Counted from the first letter of the stretch, positions 7,528-15,104 are shown. The stretch: 18,263 nt of DNA from Prevotella sp. (GCA_016283605.1 JAEENF010000183.1:1-18263); one strand, 5' to 3'. Made by a program: numbers and translations. The notes: generated by a model not told the origin, from the letters alone.

Positions 7528-8549
7528 ATAATGTTCACTTCTGGATGGATGTCGATGTCGAACTTGGCCTTGACGTCCTTGCGGATGGTCTCGCAAAGGG
7601 CGACGATCTCAGCGCCTGTAGCTCCACCGCGATTTACGAGCACCAAAGCCTGTTTGTCGTGAACGCCAGCACGGCCTAACGACTTACCTTTCCAGCCACA
7701 CTGGTCTATCATCCAGCCTGCTGGGATCTTCACTTTGTCGGCATCGATATCATAATGCGGCATCCCTTCATATTGAACAGCCAACGTCTCGTATTTCTCC
7801 CGGCTCACGATGGGGTTCATAAAAAAGCTGCCAGCATTGCCCATCACCTTGGGATCAGGCAACTTGGCGTTTCTGATCTCGATAATCGTGTCACGCAGCT
7901 GTTGGGCTGTAGGCGTCGTGATGCCTTTGCGTTCTAATTCCGAACGTATATTACCATAATCCAGACGAGGCTCAAAAGTTGTCGAGAGCTGATAAGTGAC
8001 ATGGGTAATCAGGTATTTGTTCTTCCACTCATGCTTGAACTTACTATCGCGATAACCATAGCCGCAGTCCTCGCCACGAAACGTCACCAGCCGGCCCGAT
8101 GCGATTTCCACAGCCTCTACCTCAACGATCAGGTCCTTAGCCTCAGCGCCGTAGGCTCCGATATTCTGCACGGCGCTCGCTCCCACATCGCCTGGAATCA
8201 GCGAGAGGTTCTCCATACCATAGAGTCCGTGTGCGATGCAATAGGCCACGACATCGTCCCACACCTCGCCGCTGCCACAACTCACGGGGACAGGTCCCAT
8301 GAGTTGCATTTCACGGCTCACGGGACCTGTCCCCATGAGTCGTGAATGCACCACGATGCCGTCGAAGTCCTGCGTGAGCAGCAGATTGCTGCCTCCACCT
8401 ATTATAATATAAGGTGTGTCCGATTCTCTTAGGATTCCAGCAACTTCCTGGGCTTCTGCTACATTCTCGTATTCCAGAAACCTGCTGCACTTGGCCTCGA
8501 TGCCAAATGTATTATGCGCCTTCAGACTATAGTTTTCGAAATCCCTCAC
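7524..8549 (-). CDS. murB: UDP-N-acetylenolpyruvoylglucosamine reductase
   Basis: 341 residues. Cytoplasmic FAD enzyme that makes UDP-MurNAc for peptidoglycan. Motifs: IIIGGGSNLLL (residues 48-58, FAD site), LSLIPGDVGASAVQNIGAYG (115-134), GYGYRDSKFK (163-172), KLPDPKVMGNAGSFFMNP (229-246; Ser241 is the likely catalytic proton donor) and HPEVNII at the end. The start is a GTG at 8549 (MRDFENYSLKAHNTFG) inside a 7-nt repeat array. Odd feature: residues 69-92 (LMGTGPVSREMQLMGPVPVS) are encoded by two palindromic repeats and look unlike the family, where this stretch is a variable strand-turn-strand; the frame stays open and flanking motifs are intact, so the enzyme is probably functional. Downstream hydrolase overlaps by 4 nt; the DUF4348 gene ends 16 nt upstream. 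Confidence 0.96.
   Translation of the reverse strand: MRDFENYSLKAHNTFGIEAKCSRFLEYENVAEAQEVAGILRESDTPYIIIGGGSNLLLTQDFDGIVVHSRLMGTGPVSREMQLMGPVPVSCGSGEVWDDVVAYCIAHGLYGMENLSLIPGDVGASAVQNIGAYGAEAKDLIVEVEAVEIASGRLVTFRGEDCGYGYRDSKFKHEWKNKYLITHVTYQLSTTFEPRLDYGNIRSELERKGITTPTAQQLRDTIIEIRNAKLPDPKVMGNAGSFFMNPIVSREKYETLAVQYEGMPHYDIDADKVKIPAGWMIDQCGWKGKSLGRAGVHDKQALVLVNRGGATGAEIVALCETIRKDVKAKFDIDIHPEVNII
8281..8340. repeat. Pair of palindromic repeats embedded in frame in murB
   Basis: Two 24-nt copies, 8281-8304 and 8317-8340, separated by 12 nt. Both begin CTCACGGG and end CCATGAGT, but their cores are reverse complements of each other (GGGGACAGGTCCC versus GGGACCTGTCCCC). Each copy is itself a near-palindrome able to fold into a stem of about 10 bp with a bulge. 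The murB frame reads through them as LMGTGPVS and LMGPVPVS. Confidence 0.85.
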
Positions 8550-8564
8550 TATTCACTATTCACT
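8544..8564. repeat. Heptanucleotide array at the murB start codon
   Basis: Units CCTCACT (degenerate), ATTCACT, ATTCACT on the plus strand. It fills the 16-nt spacer after the DUF4348 stop and supplies the murB GTG start (8549-8547). Confidence 0.75.
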
Positions 8565-8565
8565 C

Positions 8566-9405
8566 CTACGTTGTCATTTTCATGAGTAGCCAGCGGTTGT
8601 TCACGCGCTTGAACCTCAGTTCCATCTCCAGACCGTTGGCGATGCCGCGAAGAATGAAGATCTTCTCGTTACCAGCCTGCTGCGGTTTGCCGTAGATGAT
8701 GTTGTAAATCGTCTTCGACGGCAACTGAGGAGCAAAGGCCTCCCATGTGTCAGCAGTCACCAGCCCCTCCATCGTGTTGAAGTCGTCATCGGGGTCTGGC
8801 CCAACGAATGTCACCGTCTTGTTCAGGCTCTTCACCTGAAAGTCCTTATCACTCACGAAGTGCTGATAGAAACTGATAAACGAGGCATCGGCATTCTCTT
8901 CGATCGACATCTCACGGATCTCACGAAGCATCCACGCCCCACGGATTCGGTTGAAGACGTAGTCTTTCACCTGATCCTTCTTCAACATGATCTTTTCCAC
9001 GATGGCCTGCGTAATCGAGGTGTCTTTCATCAGTTCCATCTGCTTCTCGTTGTTGAAGAACAGCGTATAATAGCCTTGACGCATGAAGAAACGCTCCATC
9101 TGCCATTTGCCTTTCTCGATTTTCTCCTGCTTGTCCGACTTCTGTACGGTGAGGGGGAAAATCACGCGCGTCAGCTGTAATTTCTTGTTGGCGGCGAAAT
9201 TGAAGACAAAGTCGTCAAACAACTCATCCATCGCCTTCGGCGTGGGTGCGTCGACGATCAACTGTTCCAACGAGTCCATCGGAATGGAGTCAACACTATC
9301 TGCTACGGAGTCGGTCGCCGGCTCTTCTGCCCTCTGCGTCTTGTTTCCCGTACAGGAGAACATCAGCAGAACACTTGCGATAATCGCAATCAGAAACCTC
9401 TTCAT
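8566..9405 (-). CDS. DUF4348-family lipoprotein
   Basis: 279 residues. Signal peptide with lipobox LMFSC (Cys18), then a short acidic Ser/Asp linker (residues 25-50). A globular domain of about residues 55-279 has features I associate with DUF4348: KAMDELFDDFVFNFA, YYTLFFNNEKQMELMKDTS, FNRIRGAWMLREI, DPDDDFNTMEGL and a C-terminal LRFKRVNNRWLLMKM. The family is found in Bacteroidota and has no known function; an outer-membrane or periplasmic location follows from lipidation. It is the first gene of the leftward unit with murB 16 nt downstream, which hints at an envelope role. Two tandem TAATTTTG boxes lie 50-65 nt upstream. The family name is from memory of the sequence pattern, so somewhat less certain than the lipoprotein call. 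Confidence 0.78.
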   Translation of the reverse strand: MKRFLIAIIASVLLMFSCTGNKTQRAEEPATDSVADSVDSIPMDSLEQLIVDAPTPKAMDELFDDFVFNFAANKKLQLTRVIFPLTVQKSDKQEKIEKGKWQMERFFMRQGYYTLFFNNEKQMELMKDTSITQAIVEKIMLKKDQVKDYVFNRIRGAWMLREIREMSIEENADASFISFYQHFVSDKDFQVKSLNKTVTFVGPDPDDDFNTMEGLVTADTWEAFAPQLPSKTIYNIIYGKPQQAGNEKIFILRGIANGLEMELRFKRVNNRWLLMKMTT

Positions 9406-9454
9406 CTTTAAGGTGATAACCTGTCAAACAAGTCTATTCTCTCAAAATTTGGGG

Positions 9455-9470
9455 CAAAATTACAAAATTA
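9455..9470 (-). promoter_or_regulatory. Two tandem -7-like boxes upstream of the DUF4348 gene
   Basis: On the minus strand TAATTTTG occurs at 9462-9455 and again directly upstream at 9470-9463; both fit TAnnTTTG. No TTTG is present 19-21 nt further up, where the 7-nt ATTATGA array sits. The leader to the ATG at 9405 would be about 45 nt. Confidence 0.4.
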
Positions 9471-9504
9471 TTATGAATTATGCATTATTAATTATGAATT
9501 ATTT
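9470..9504. repeat. Heptanucleotide array between divergent DUF4348 and pheS promoters
   Basis: Five units ATTATGA, ATTATGC, ATTATTA, ATTATGA, ATTATTT. The array takes the place where the -33 elements of both divergent promoters would be expected. Confidence 0.75.
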
Positions 9505-9505
9505 T

Positions 9506-9526
9506 GTACCTTTGCACGCAAATTTG
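9506..9526 (+). promoter_or_regulatory. pheS promoter -7 region
   Basis: TACCTTTG (9507-9514) fits TAnnTTTG and lies 28 nt before the pheS ATG. 21 nt starting one base before it are identical to the thrS promoter region on the other strand (252-232), including the inverted repeat TTTGC-AC-GCAAA. The -33 TTTG is missing. Confidence 0.6.
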
Positions 9527-9542
9527 CAAATTTAACACAGAT

Positions 9543-10601
9543 ATGATACTTGATAAGATAGATGAACTGCTCAAAGAAGTGCAGCAGTTAAGTGCGAAGA
9601 ACGCCGAGGAAGTAGAACAGCTCCGACTGAAATATCTCAGCAAGAAAGGTGAGATCACGGCCCTGATGAACGACTTCCGCAACGTGGCTGCCGACCAGAA
9701 GAAGACCGTCGGCATGAAGATCAACGAACTGAAGACACTCGCCACCGAGCGCATCAACCAGCTTCGCGAGGAGTGCGAGACGCAGGAGACTGGCGACGAG
9801 GCCATCGACCTGACGCGCACGCCCTACCCCATCCAGCTGGGTACGCGTCATCCGCTGACGATTGTCACCAACGAGATCATCGACATCTTCTCGCGCATGG
9901 GCTTTGTCCTCGCTGACGGTCCTGAGGTGGAAGACGACCTCCACGTCTTTACCAAGATGAACTTCGCAGCCGACCATCCTGCACGCGATATGCAGGACAC
10001 CTTCTTCGTCTCGCAGCATCCCGATGAGGTCACGAAGAACATCCTCCTTCGTTCACACACCTCTTCAGTACAGGCCCGTATCATGGAGCGCATGCACGAT
10101 GAGAATGGCAAACTCACCTCGCCCATCCGCGTCATCTGTCCAGGTCGCGTCTATCGTAACGAGGCCATCACCGCCCGCGCACATTGCTTCTTCCATCAGG
10201 TGGAAGGACTCTATATTGACAAAAACGTATCCTTCACCGACCTCAAGCAGGTTCTGCTGTCGTTTGCCAAGGAGATGTTCGGCGCTGACACGAAGATCCG
10301 TCTGCGCCCCTCATACTTCCCCTTCACTGAGCCTTCGGCAGAGATGGATATTTCTTGCTTCATCTGCGGCGGCGAAGGTTGCGGTTTCTGCAAGCACACC
10401 GGATGGGTGGAGATCCTCGGTTGTGGTATGGTCGATCCCAACGTGCTCGAGCTCTGCGGCATCGATTCCAAGGAGTATACGGGCTACGCCTTCGGTATGG
10501 GTGTCGAGCGAATCACGAATCTGAAGTATCGCGTCTCCGACCTCCGTATGTTCTCCGAGAACGACACCCGCTTCCTCGAGGAATTCGAAGCAGCCAACTA
10601 G
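9543..10601 (+). CDS. pheS: Phenylalanine--tRNA ligase alpha subunit
   Basis: 352 residues from the ATG at 9543 (MILDKIDELLKEVQQ); an in-frame TTG at 9504 lies upstream of the promoter box and is rejected. The alpha subunit holds the class II catalytic core that charges tRNA-Phe, in an alpha2-beta2 cytoplasmic enzyme. An N-terminal coiled coil (about 1-85) is followed by RTPYPIQLGTRHPLT, motif 2 (CPGRVYRNEAITARAHCFFHQ, about 199-219), RLRPSYFPFTEPSAEMDIS and motif 3 (YTGYAFGMGVERI, 312-324). A four-cysteine cluster C-x2-C-x4-C-x2-C (Cys272, 275, 280, 283) interrupts the loop before GWVEILGCGM and may bind zinc. The partner pheT is not adjacent: the next gene is convergent and ends 6 nt away. 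Confidence 0.96.
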   Translation: MILDKIDELLKEVQQLSAKNAEEVEQLRLKYLSKKGEITALMNDFRNVAADQKKTVGMKINELKTLATERINQLREECETQETGDEAIDLTRTPYPIQLGTRHPLTIVTNEIIDIFSRMGFVLADGPEVEDDLHVFTKMNFAADHPARDMQDTFFVSQHPDEVTKNILLRSHTSSVQARIMERMHDENGKLTSPIRVICPGRVYRNEAITARAHCFFHQVEGLYIDKNVSFTDLKQVLLSFAKEMFGADTKIRLRPSYFPFTEPSAEMDISCFICGGEGCGFCKHTGWVEILGCGMVDPNVLELCGIDSKEYTGYAFGMGVERITNLKYRVSDLRMFSENDTRFLEEFEAAN

Positions 10602-10607
10602 ATCTTA

Positions 10608-11951
10608 TTACTTTACTTCCTCTCTGCGGCCGGTCAGGATCAGATAACGGGTCTTGGCCTGCAGGTATTCGCTATTGGCGGCATTGCGTGAGGTGAGTGC
10701 CTGCTGCCACTGGCGTTGGGCATCAAGCAGGTCAGTCATATTCGTCAGGCCGTTGAGATAGTGTTCGCGGTTGATGCGCAGGTTCTCCTCTGAACGTTCC
10801 ACGCTTTTCTTCGCGATTTGCGTCTGACGGTAGGTACTTTCCAGATTGTCCCAGGCATCTTGTATTTGCAGGGAGATGAGCTCGCGCTTGTCTTGACGGA
10901 AGTCTTTTGCCTTCTCTACTTCCACTTTTTTCCAATTGTACATACGCCGTTCGCTCCAGAAGGCACTGATGGGGATCTGGACGGTAGCGAAGGCGATGGC
11001 CCTGCTGTTCCATTCGGCAAGAAACTTGCTGTAACTGGCCGTTCCACCTACGAGTACGATGGGTAACATGGAGGCGCGCGCTATTTTCTTTTCCAGCACC
11101 GCCTTTTCCACCCAGGTGTCAAGAAGTTGGGTCTCCGTGCGGTTCTCAAGGGCTGTGAGATGTGGCATCTGATATTCCTGGGGGTCGACAATGGCATCGT
11201 CGCATAGAGTTGTGTCGATGTCAATATCCTGTTCAGCCATACCCATATATTTTGCCAATGCACGGCGTAACAGCCGACAGGCATTGGCTGTCTTGATGCG
11301 CAGAGCCGAGAGCTGGTCTTGTATCAGTTCGACGCTGAGGACGTCGTTCTTGTTGACTATACCATTCTCGTAAATATTGACCGCATCGCGGTGTATGCTC
11401 TCCGTTTCTTTCTCCATCGCGTCGAGCATCTTGTCGGTCTCATGGAGTTCCAGAATCTTGTAAAACAGGAATTCGGTGGTCATCACAATCTCGTCGTCAG
11501 TCACCTGTTGCAGTTTCTGGCGAGCGTCAACCTGCATGTCGGCCAGTTTGTTGACATTGCTGATTCTGCCGCCGGTATATAGGGGTTCGAGGACAGTGAG
11601 GCCCATCGACGTACCGCGCTTGACGGCGTGAATGCCGCCGTTTTGGAAGAAATCCGACCCTTCGGTGAGTTCCTCGATGACTTCTTGCAGTTCGGGCGAG
11701 AACAATTGCTGTTTCAGCAGATAGTCGCTGGCCTCGAAATGGGTGGCCGACGCTCCTACCATGGGAAAGTACTTCGAGCGGGCGTAACGTTGCTGTTCCT
11801 TGGCAATGAGCAAGTCGTTGCGGGCATCCTTTGCGCTGACGTTGTTAACACGAGCCTCATTGACACACTCCTGCAGGGTCATGATGCGCTGGGCGGAACC
11901 AGTGAATAGTGAAAAATGAATAGTGAATAGTATCAGGAATATCTTTTTCAT
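10608..11951 (-). CDS. TolC-like outer membrane efflux channel
   Basis: 447 residues. Signal peptide (MKKIFLILFTIHFSLFTGSA, cleavage near residue 20) and then two halves, each with the long coiled-coil helices of the outer membrane factor family. The first half has MTLQECVNEARVNN, LTVLEPLYTGGRI and FLFYKILELHETDKML. The second has ASMLPIVLVGGTASY, QIPISAFWSERRMYNWKKVEV and NREHYLNGLTNMTDLLDAQRQ. It should form a trimeric duct that takes substrate from the RND pump across the outer membrane. It is the third gene of the adaptor-pump-channel operon, 30 nt after the pump stop. Part of its signal peptide is encoded by a 7-nt tandem array (11901-11928). It ends 6 nt from the convergent pheS. Confidence 0.93.
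   Translation of the reverse strand: MKKIFLILFTIHFSLFTGSAQRIMTLQECVNEARVNNVSAKDARNDLLIAKEQQRYARSKYFPMVGASATHFEASDYLLKQQLFSPELQEVIEELTEGSDFFQNGGIHAVKRGTSMGLTVLEPLYTGGRISNVNKLADMQVDARQKLQQVTDDEIVMTTEFLFYKILELHETDKMLDAMEKETESIHRDAVNIYENGIVNKNDVLSVELIQDQLSALRIKTANACRLLRRALAKYMGMAEQDIDIDTTLCDDAIVDPQEYQMPHLTALENRTETQLLDTWVEKAVLEKKIARASMLPIVLVGGTASYSKFLAEWNSRAIAFATVQIPISAFWSERRMYNWKKVEVEKAKDFRQDKRELISLQIQDAWDNLESTYRQTQIAKKSVERSEENLRINREHYLNGLTNMTDLLDAQRQWQQALTSRNAANSEYLQAKTRYLILTGRREEVK
11901..11928. repeat. Heptanucleotide array inside the TolC-like signal-peptide region
   Basis: Units AGTGAAT, AGTGAAA, AATGAAT, AGTGAAT on the plus strand. On the coding strand they give LFTIHFSLFT, the hydrophobic core of the signal peptide. 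Same family as 4760-4780, 8544-8564 and 15063-15104. Confidence 0.85.
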
Positions 11952-11960
11952 GCTGATTGG

Positions 11961-11999
11961 CTTTTTTACCTTTTTACTTTTTTACCTTTTAAACCTTTC
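11961..11999. repeat. Degenerate 7-8 nt T-rich repeats between pump and channel genes
   Basis: Units of the type TTTTTACC recur four times with 7-8 nt spacing (on the coding strand GGTAAAAA type). They cover the pump stop codon (11984-11982) and its last residues (FKR), and much of the 30-nt spacer. Confidence 0.5.
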
Positions 12000-14900
12000 T
12001 CTTACCAGACTGTAGCCGACAGGTATCATGGTGATGATAAACAGCATCGACACCAGTGCTCCTATGCAGATGATGACGCCCATCGGTCCCCACAACGGCG
12101 TGTCCTTGATGACCATCGGTATGACACCCATCGATGCGGCCATCGAAGTGAGGAATACCGGTCGGAACCGACGTTTGGCCGACAGCAGTGCGGCCTCGTT
12201 CGTGGGATGCTCGCGGCTCAGTTCCTCAGCATAATCAATCATGATGATGCCGCAGCGGGTGATGATGCCCATGAGCGAGACGAAGCCGAGTACGCCCGTA
12301 GCGCCAAACTCCTGACCGAACAAGTGAAGTCCCAGCGCACCACCTATCATTGAGAATCCCAGCGACGACATGATAAGCAGCGTGAGCGGTATGCTTTTCA
12401 GGTGGAACACGATGATGAAGAAGATCAACACGATGGCAATCTGCATACCCAGATACATCTGCGGACGGTATGTCCGTTCGGTCTCTGCCTGTCCACCCTC
12501 CTCAAGCTTGACACCTTCAGGCAGTCGCAGTGTCTGGAGATCCCGATAGATATTCTCCGTCAGTTCTCCTACCTTCACGCCCTGACGACCCATCATGCCA
12601 AAGACTGAGGCCGTCCGCTCGCCGTTGACACGTTCGATGGTGCCAGAGCCCCAGCCAGGCTTGACGTCAGCTATCTGCGACAGCGGTGCAGCCGTAATGG
12701 TGGGGATCAGGCCCGTCACGCGTATGTTTTTGAATTCATCGATGTCGTGCTTACCATTATCGGCGTCCTTTACCGTGATGCTCAGCTCGTGGTCGTCCTC
12801 CCAGATAGTGGTTACAGGAATGCCGCCACCATAGCGCAAGGCGAAATTCAGCGAGAGCAGCGATTTGCTCATGCCAATGCGATTGGCCTCTTCAGGCTTC
12901 ATGGTGACCTCCAGTCGGTTGCCTGTCGTGCCGAAGGAGGTGGTCAACACGTCTATGTCCTTGTTTTTCGACAACCGGTGGTGTATGCTGTCTATGGCCA
13001 CATGCAGGCTATCGAGGTTATCACCCTTCACCACCACTTCTATGGGGTATTGGTGGTCGGAGTATTCTATCTGCCGGAACAGTATCTGAGCCTCAGGAAA
13101 ATAATAGGAATAGCGATGGGCGTATTCGTCCAACATCTCCTGCGTCTCCTTGTCATTATGGGTGTTTACGATGAACTGTGCAAAGTGGGTGCCGCCGAAA
13201 TTGGGCAGGAACGTGGCATGGAATCGCGGTGAGCCGCTACCATAGAACGTGGTCAGGTTGACCACCCGTTCGTCCTTTCTCATGATGCTGGCCAGCGAGT
13301 CGGCCACCTGTGCGGTATAGTTCAGGTCGGTGCCTGTAGGCAGTATGATGTCAACGGCAAACTGGTTGCGCTCGGCTCTGGGCATCAGCCTGATGGGCAG
13401 CATCAGAATGAGCACAGCCCCCAGCACGATGCTTGCCAGTCCGATGGCGAGGGTGGCACGCCTGTGGCGGAAGCAACACTCTATCAGCCTGTCGTAGTGA
13501 CCTTGTATCCGCTCGAGCATGGTCTTCCGCTCGCCTTCGTTTCTTTCCTGATGGTTGGCAGAGCCCGTGTGGAGTCCGCTCTTGATAAACTGATGCTGCA
13601 AAATAGGCACCACGAAGATTGCGACCACCAACGATACCGTCAGTACGATACTGATAGCATACGGGAACCATTTTATGAAGTCGTGTATCATCTTACTCGT
13701 CGTATAGAGGAAGGGGAAGAACGTGATGCTGATGACCAGCGTGGCCGTAATGATGCTCTTCACAAACTCCCGTGAAGACTCTACAGCAGCCTGCCAGCGA
13801 TCCATTCCGGAGTCCAGTTTATCCAGATAGCAGTCTACCACTACCACGCTGTCGTCGACGATCATACCCAGCGATACCAGCAGAGCAGCCAGCGTGACGC
13901 TGTTAATCTCAACTCCCGCCACAAGGAATATGGCGATGGAGGCAAAGATAGTGATAGGGATGGTGACCACTGCTACGCCCGCCACCCTGAGCGGCAGCAT
14001 CAGGCATACCACAATGATGACGGACACGATGGCGATGAGCATTTCGAACATGAAGTCCCGTATGGAGTGGTCCACCACCTGACTTTGGTCGCTTATCACG
14101 TTGATGTGTACATCCTTGGGCAGTGTCTGCTGATAGTCGCTGACGACCTGTTTTACCTCGGTACCGAAGTCGATGATATTCTTGCCCCTGATCATCTGCA
14201 GCGAGAGCAGCAGGCATTGGCGTCCATTGTTCTTGATGTATCGTCGTGGCTCCGGATATTCACGCTTGATGGTGGCAATGTCGCCCAGTCGTACCACCTC
14301 ACCCGTGGGGGCATTGCTGACGATGGTCTGTGCCAAGTCCTGTTCTGTATTGAGCGACGACCGGATGTGTATCTTCCTGCTTAGTTTGCCATCCTCCAGA
14401 CTGCCTGTATAAAGTGTGCCTGTAAGTCCGGAAACCTTGCTCATCAGCATGGCCGTATTGATGCCGTACATCGAGAGACGGTCGCGATCCAGATAGATGC
14501 TCAGCTCTTCCTTCTGGTCACCCATGCGTATCACGTTTGCCAGGCTCTTCACCGTTCTCAGCTTGTCGCTCAGTCCGTCGGTATAGTCGCCCAACTCACG
14601 GAATGTCTTGCTGTCGCTTTCGATGGTCAGCAACATGGCCGATGAGTCGCCGAAGTCGTCGTTGGCCACCACGCCCAATACGCCTGCCGGCAGTGTCATG
14701 CGGAAGAGTGACAGCCGCTCTTTCAACTTGTTCCAGAATTCCGTATGACTGCTCTCCGTACCGTTGAGCCATACGATGGCCGCACAGCCATCATTCATGC
14801 TCATCGTCGTGGTCTTTTCCCTGTCTATCTCCTTAAAGGTCCAGAGGAATTCTTCCAGAGGTTTTGCCAACTGCTGCTCCACTTCCAACTCAGACGCTCC

Positions 14901-15071
14901 AGGATAGACTCCTACCACCAGTCCCACAGGGAGGTCTACCTGTGGAAACTCATCCTTTGGTATATATAACAGAGAAGCAATGCCTGCAAGCATCATCACC
15001 AGCACCAACAGCAACGTGATGCTTTTATGCCTCATGGCACTCGCCACCAAATTTGTCTTATTACTATTCAC
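11982..15071 (-). CDS. RND-type efflux pump, inner-membrane subunit (AcrB/HAE1-like)
   Basis: 1029 residues, full family length. Proton-driven trimeric inner-membrane transporter; substrates cannot be told from sequence. The N-terminal helix (HKSITLLLVLVMMLAGIASL) is followed by a periplasmic porter half (FPQVDLPVGLVVGVYPGAS), then helices from about residue 338 with the proton-relay pair Asp406-Asp407 in SLGMIVDDSVVVVD. A hydrophilic linker near 500-520 leads to the second half, with more helices from about residue 870. The position matching the essential Lys940 of E. coli AcrB appears to be Arg939 (GIITRCGIIMIDYAEEL). The start is a GTG at 15071 lying within a 7-nt array; no better upstream start exists. 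The adaptor gene ends 20 nt upstream and the channel gene follows 30 nt downstream. Confidence 0.94.
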   Translation of the reverse strand: MNSNKTNLVASAMRHKSITLLLVLVMMLAGIASLLYIPKDEFPQVDLPVGLVVGVYPGASELEVEQQLAKPLEEFLWTFKEIDREKTTTMSMNDGCAAIVWLNGTESSHTEFWNKLKERLSLFRMTLPAGVLGVVANDDFGDSSAMLLTIESDSKTFRELGDYTDGLSDKLRTVKSLANVIRMGDQKEELSIYLDRDRLSMYGINTAMLMSKVSGLTGTLYTGSLEDGKLSRKIHIRSSLNTEQDLAQTIVSNAPTGEVVRLGDIATIKREYPEPRRYIKNNGRQCLLLSLQMIRGKNIIDFGTEVKQVVSDYQQTLPKDVHINVISDQSQVVDHSIRDFMFEMLIAIVSVIIVVCLMLPLRVAGVAVVTIPITIFASIAIFLVAGVEINSVTLAALLVSLGMIVDDSVVVVDCYLDKLDSGMDRWQAAVESSREFVKSIITATLVISITFFPFLYTTSKMIHDFIKWFPYAISIVLTVSLVVAIFVVPILQHQFIKSGLHTGSANHQERNEGERKTMLERIQGHYDRLIECCFRHRRATLAIGLASIVLGAVLILMLPIRLMPRAERNQFAVDIILPTGTDLNYTAQVADSLASIMRKDERVVNLTTFYGSGSPRFHATFLPNFGGTHFAQFIVNTHNDKETQEMLDEYAHRYSYYFPEAQILFRQIEYSDHQYPIEVVVKGDNLDSLHVAIDSIHHRLSKNKDIDVLTTSFGTTGNRLEVTMKPEEANRIGMSKSLLSLNFALRYGGGIPVTTIWEDDHELSITVKDADNGKHDIDEFKNIRVTGLIPTITAAPLSQIADVKPGWGSGTIERVNGERTASVFGMMGRQGVKVGELTENIYRDLQTLRLPEGVKLEEGGQAETERTYRPQMYLGMQIAIVLIFFIIVFHLKSIPLTLLIMSSLGFSMIGGALGLHLFGQEFGATGVLGFVSLMGIITRCGIIMIDYAEELSREHPTNEAALLSAKRRFRPVFLTSMAASMGVIPMVIKDTPLWGPMGVIICIGALVSMLFIITMIPVGYSLVRERFKR

Positions 15072-15104
15072 TATTCACTTTTCACTATTCATTATTCACT
15101 CTTC
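15063..15104. repeat. Heptanucleotide array at the adaptor-pump junction
   Basis: Six units: ACTATTC, ACTATTC, ACTTTTC, ACTATTC, ATTATTC, ACTCTTC. It contains the adaptor stop (15094-15092), the last residues of the adaptor, the whole 20-nt spacer and the GTG start of the pump. The largest array of this type in the window. Confidence 0.9.

Noticed and set aside
7528..7596. Upstream extension of the hydrolase by 23 codons
   Set aside because: It would overlap murB by over 70 nt; the ATG at 7527 gives the classic family N-terminus and a 4-nt coupling overlap.
6835..7662. 275-codon plus-strand open frame opposite the hydrolase and murB
   Set aside because: Antisense to two genes with intact catalytic motifs; the product is featureless.
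15063..15104. Possible CRISPR-like array
   Set aside because: Units are 7 nt with no spacers; no cas genes in the window.
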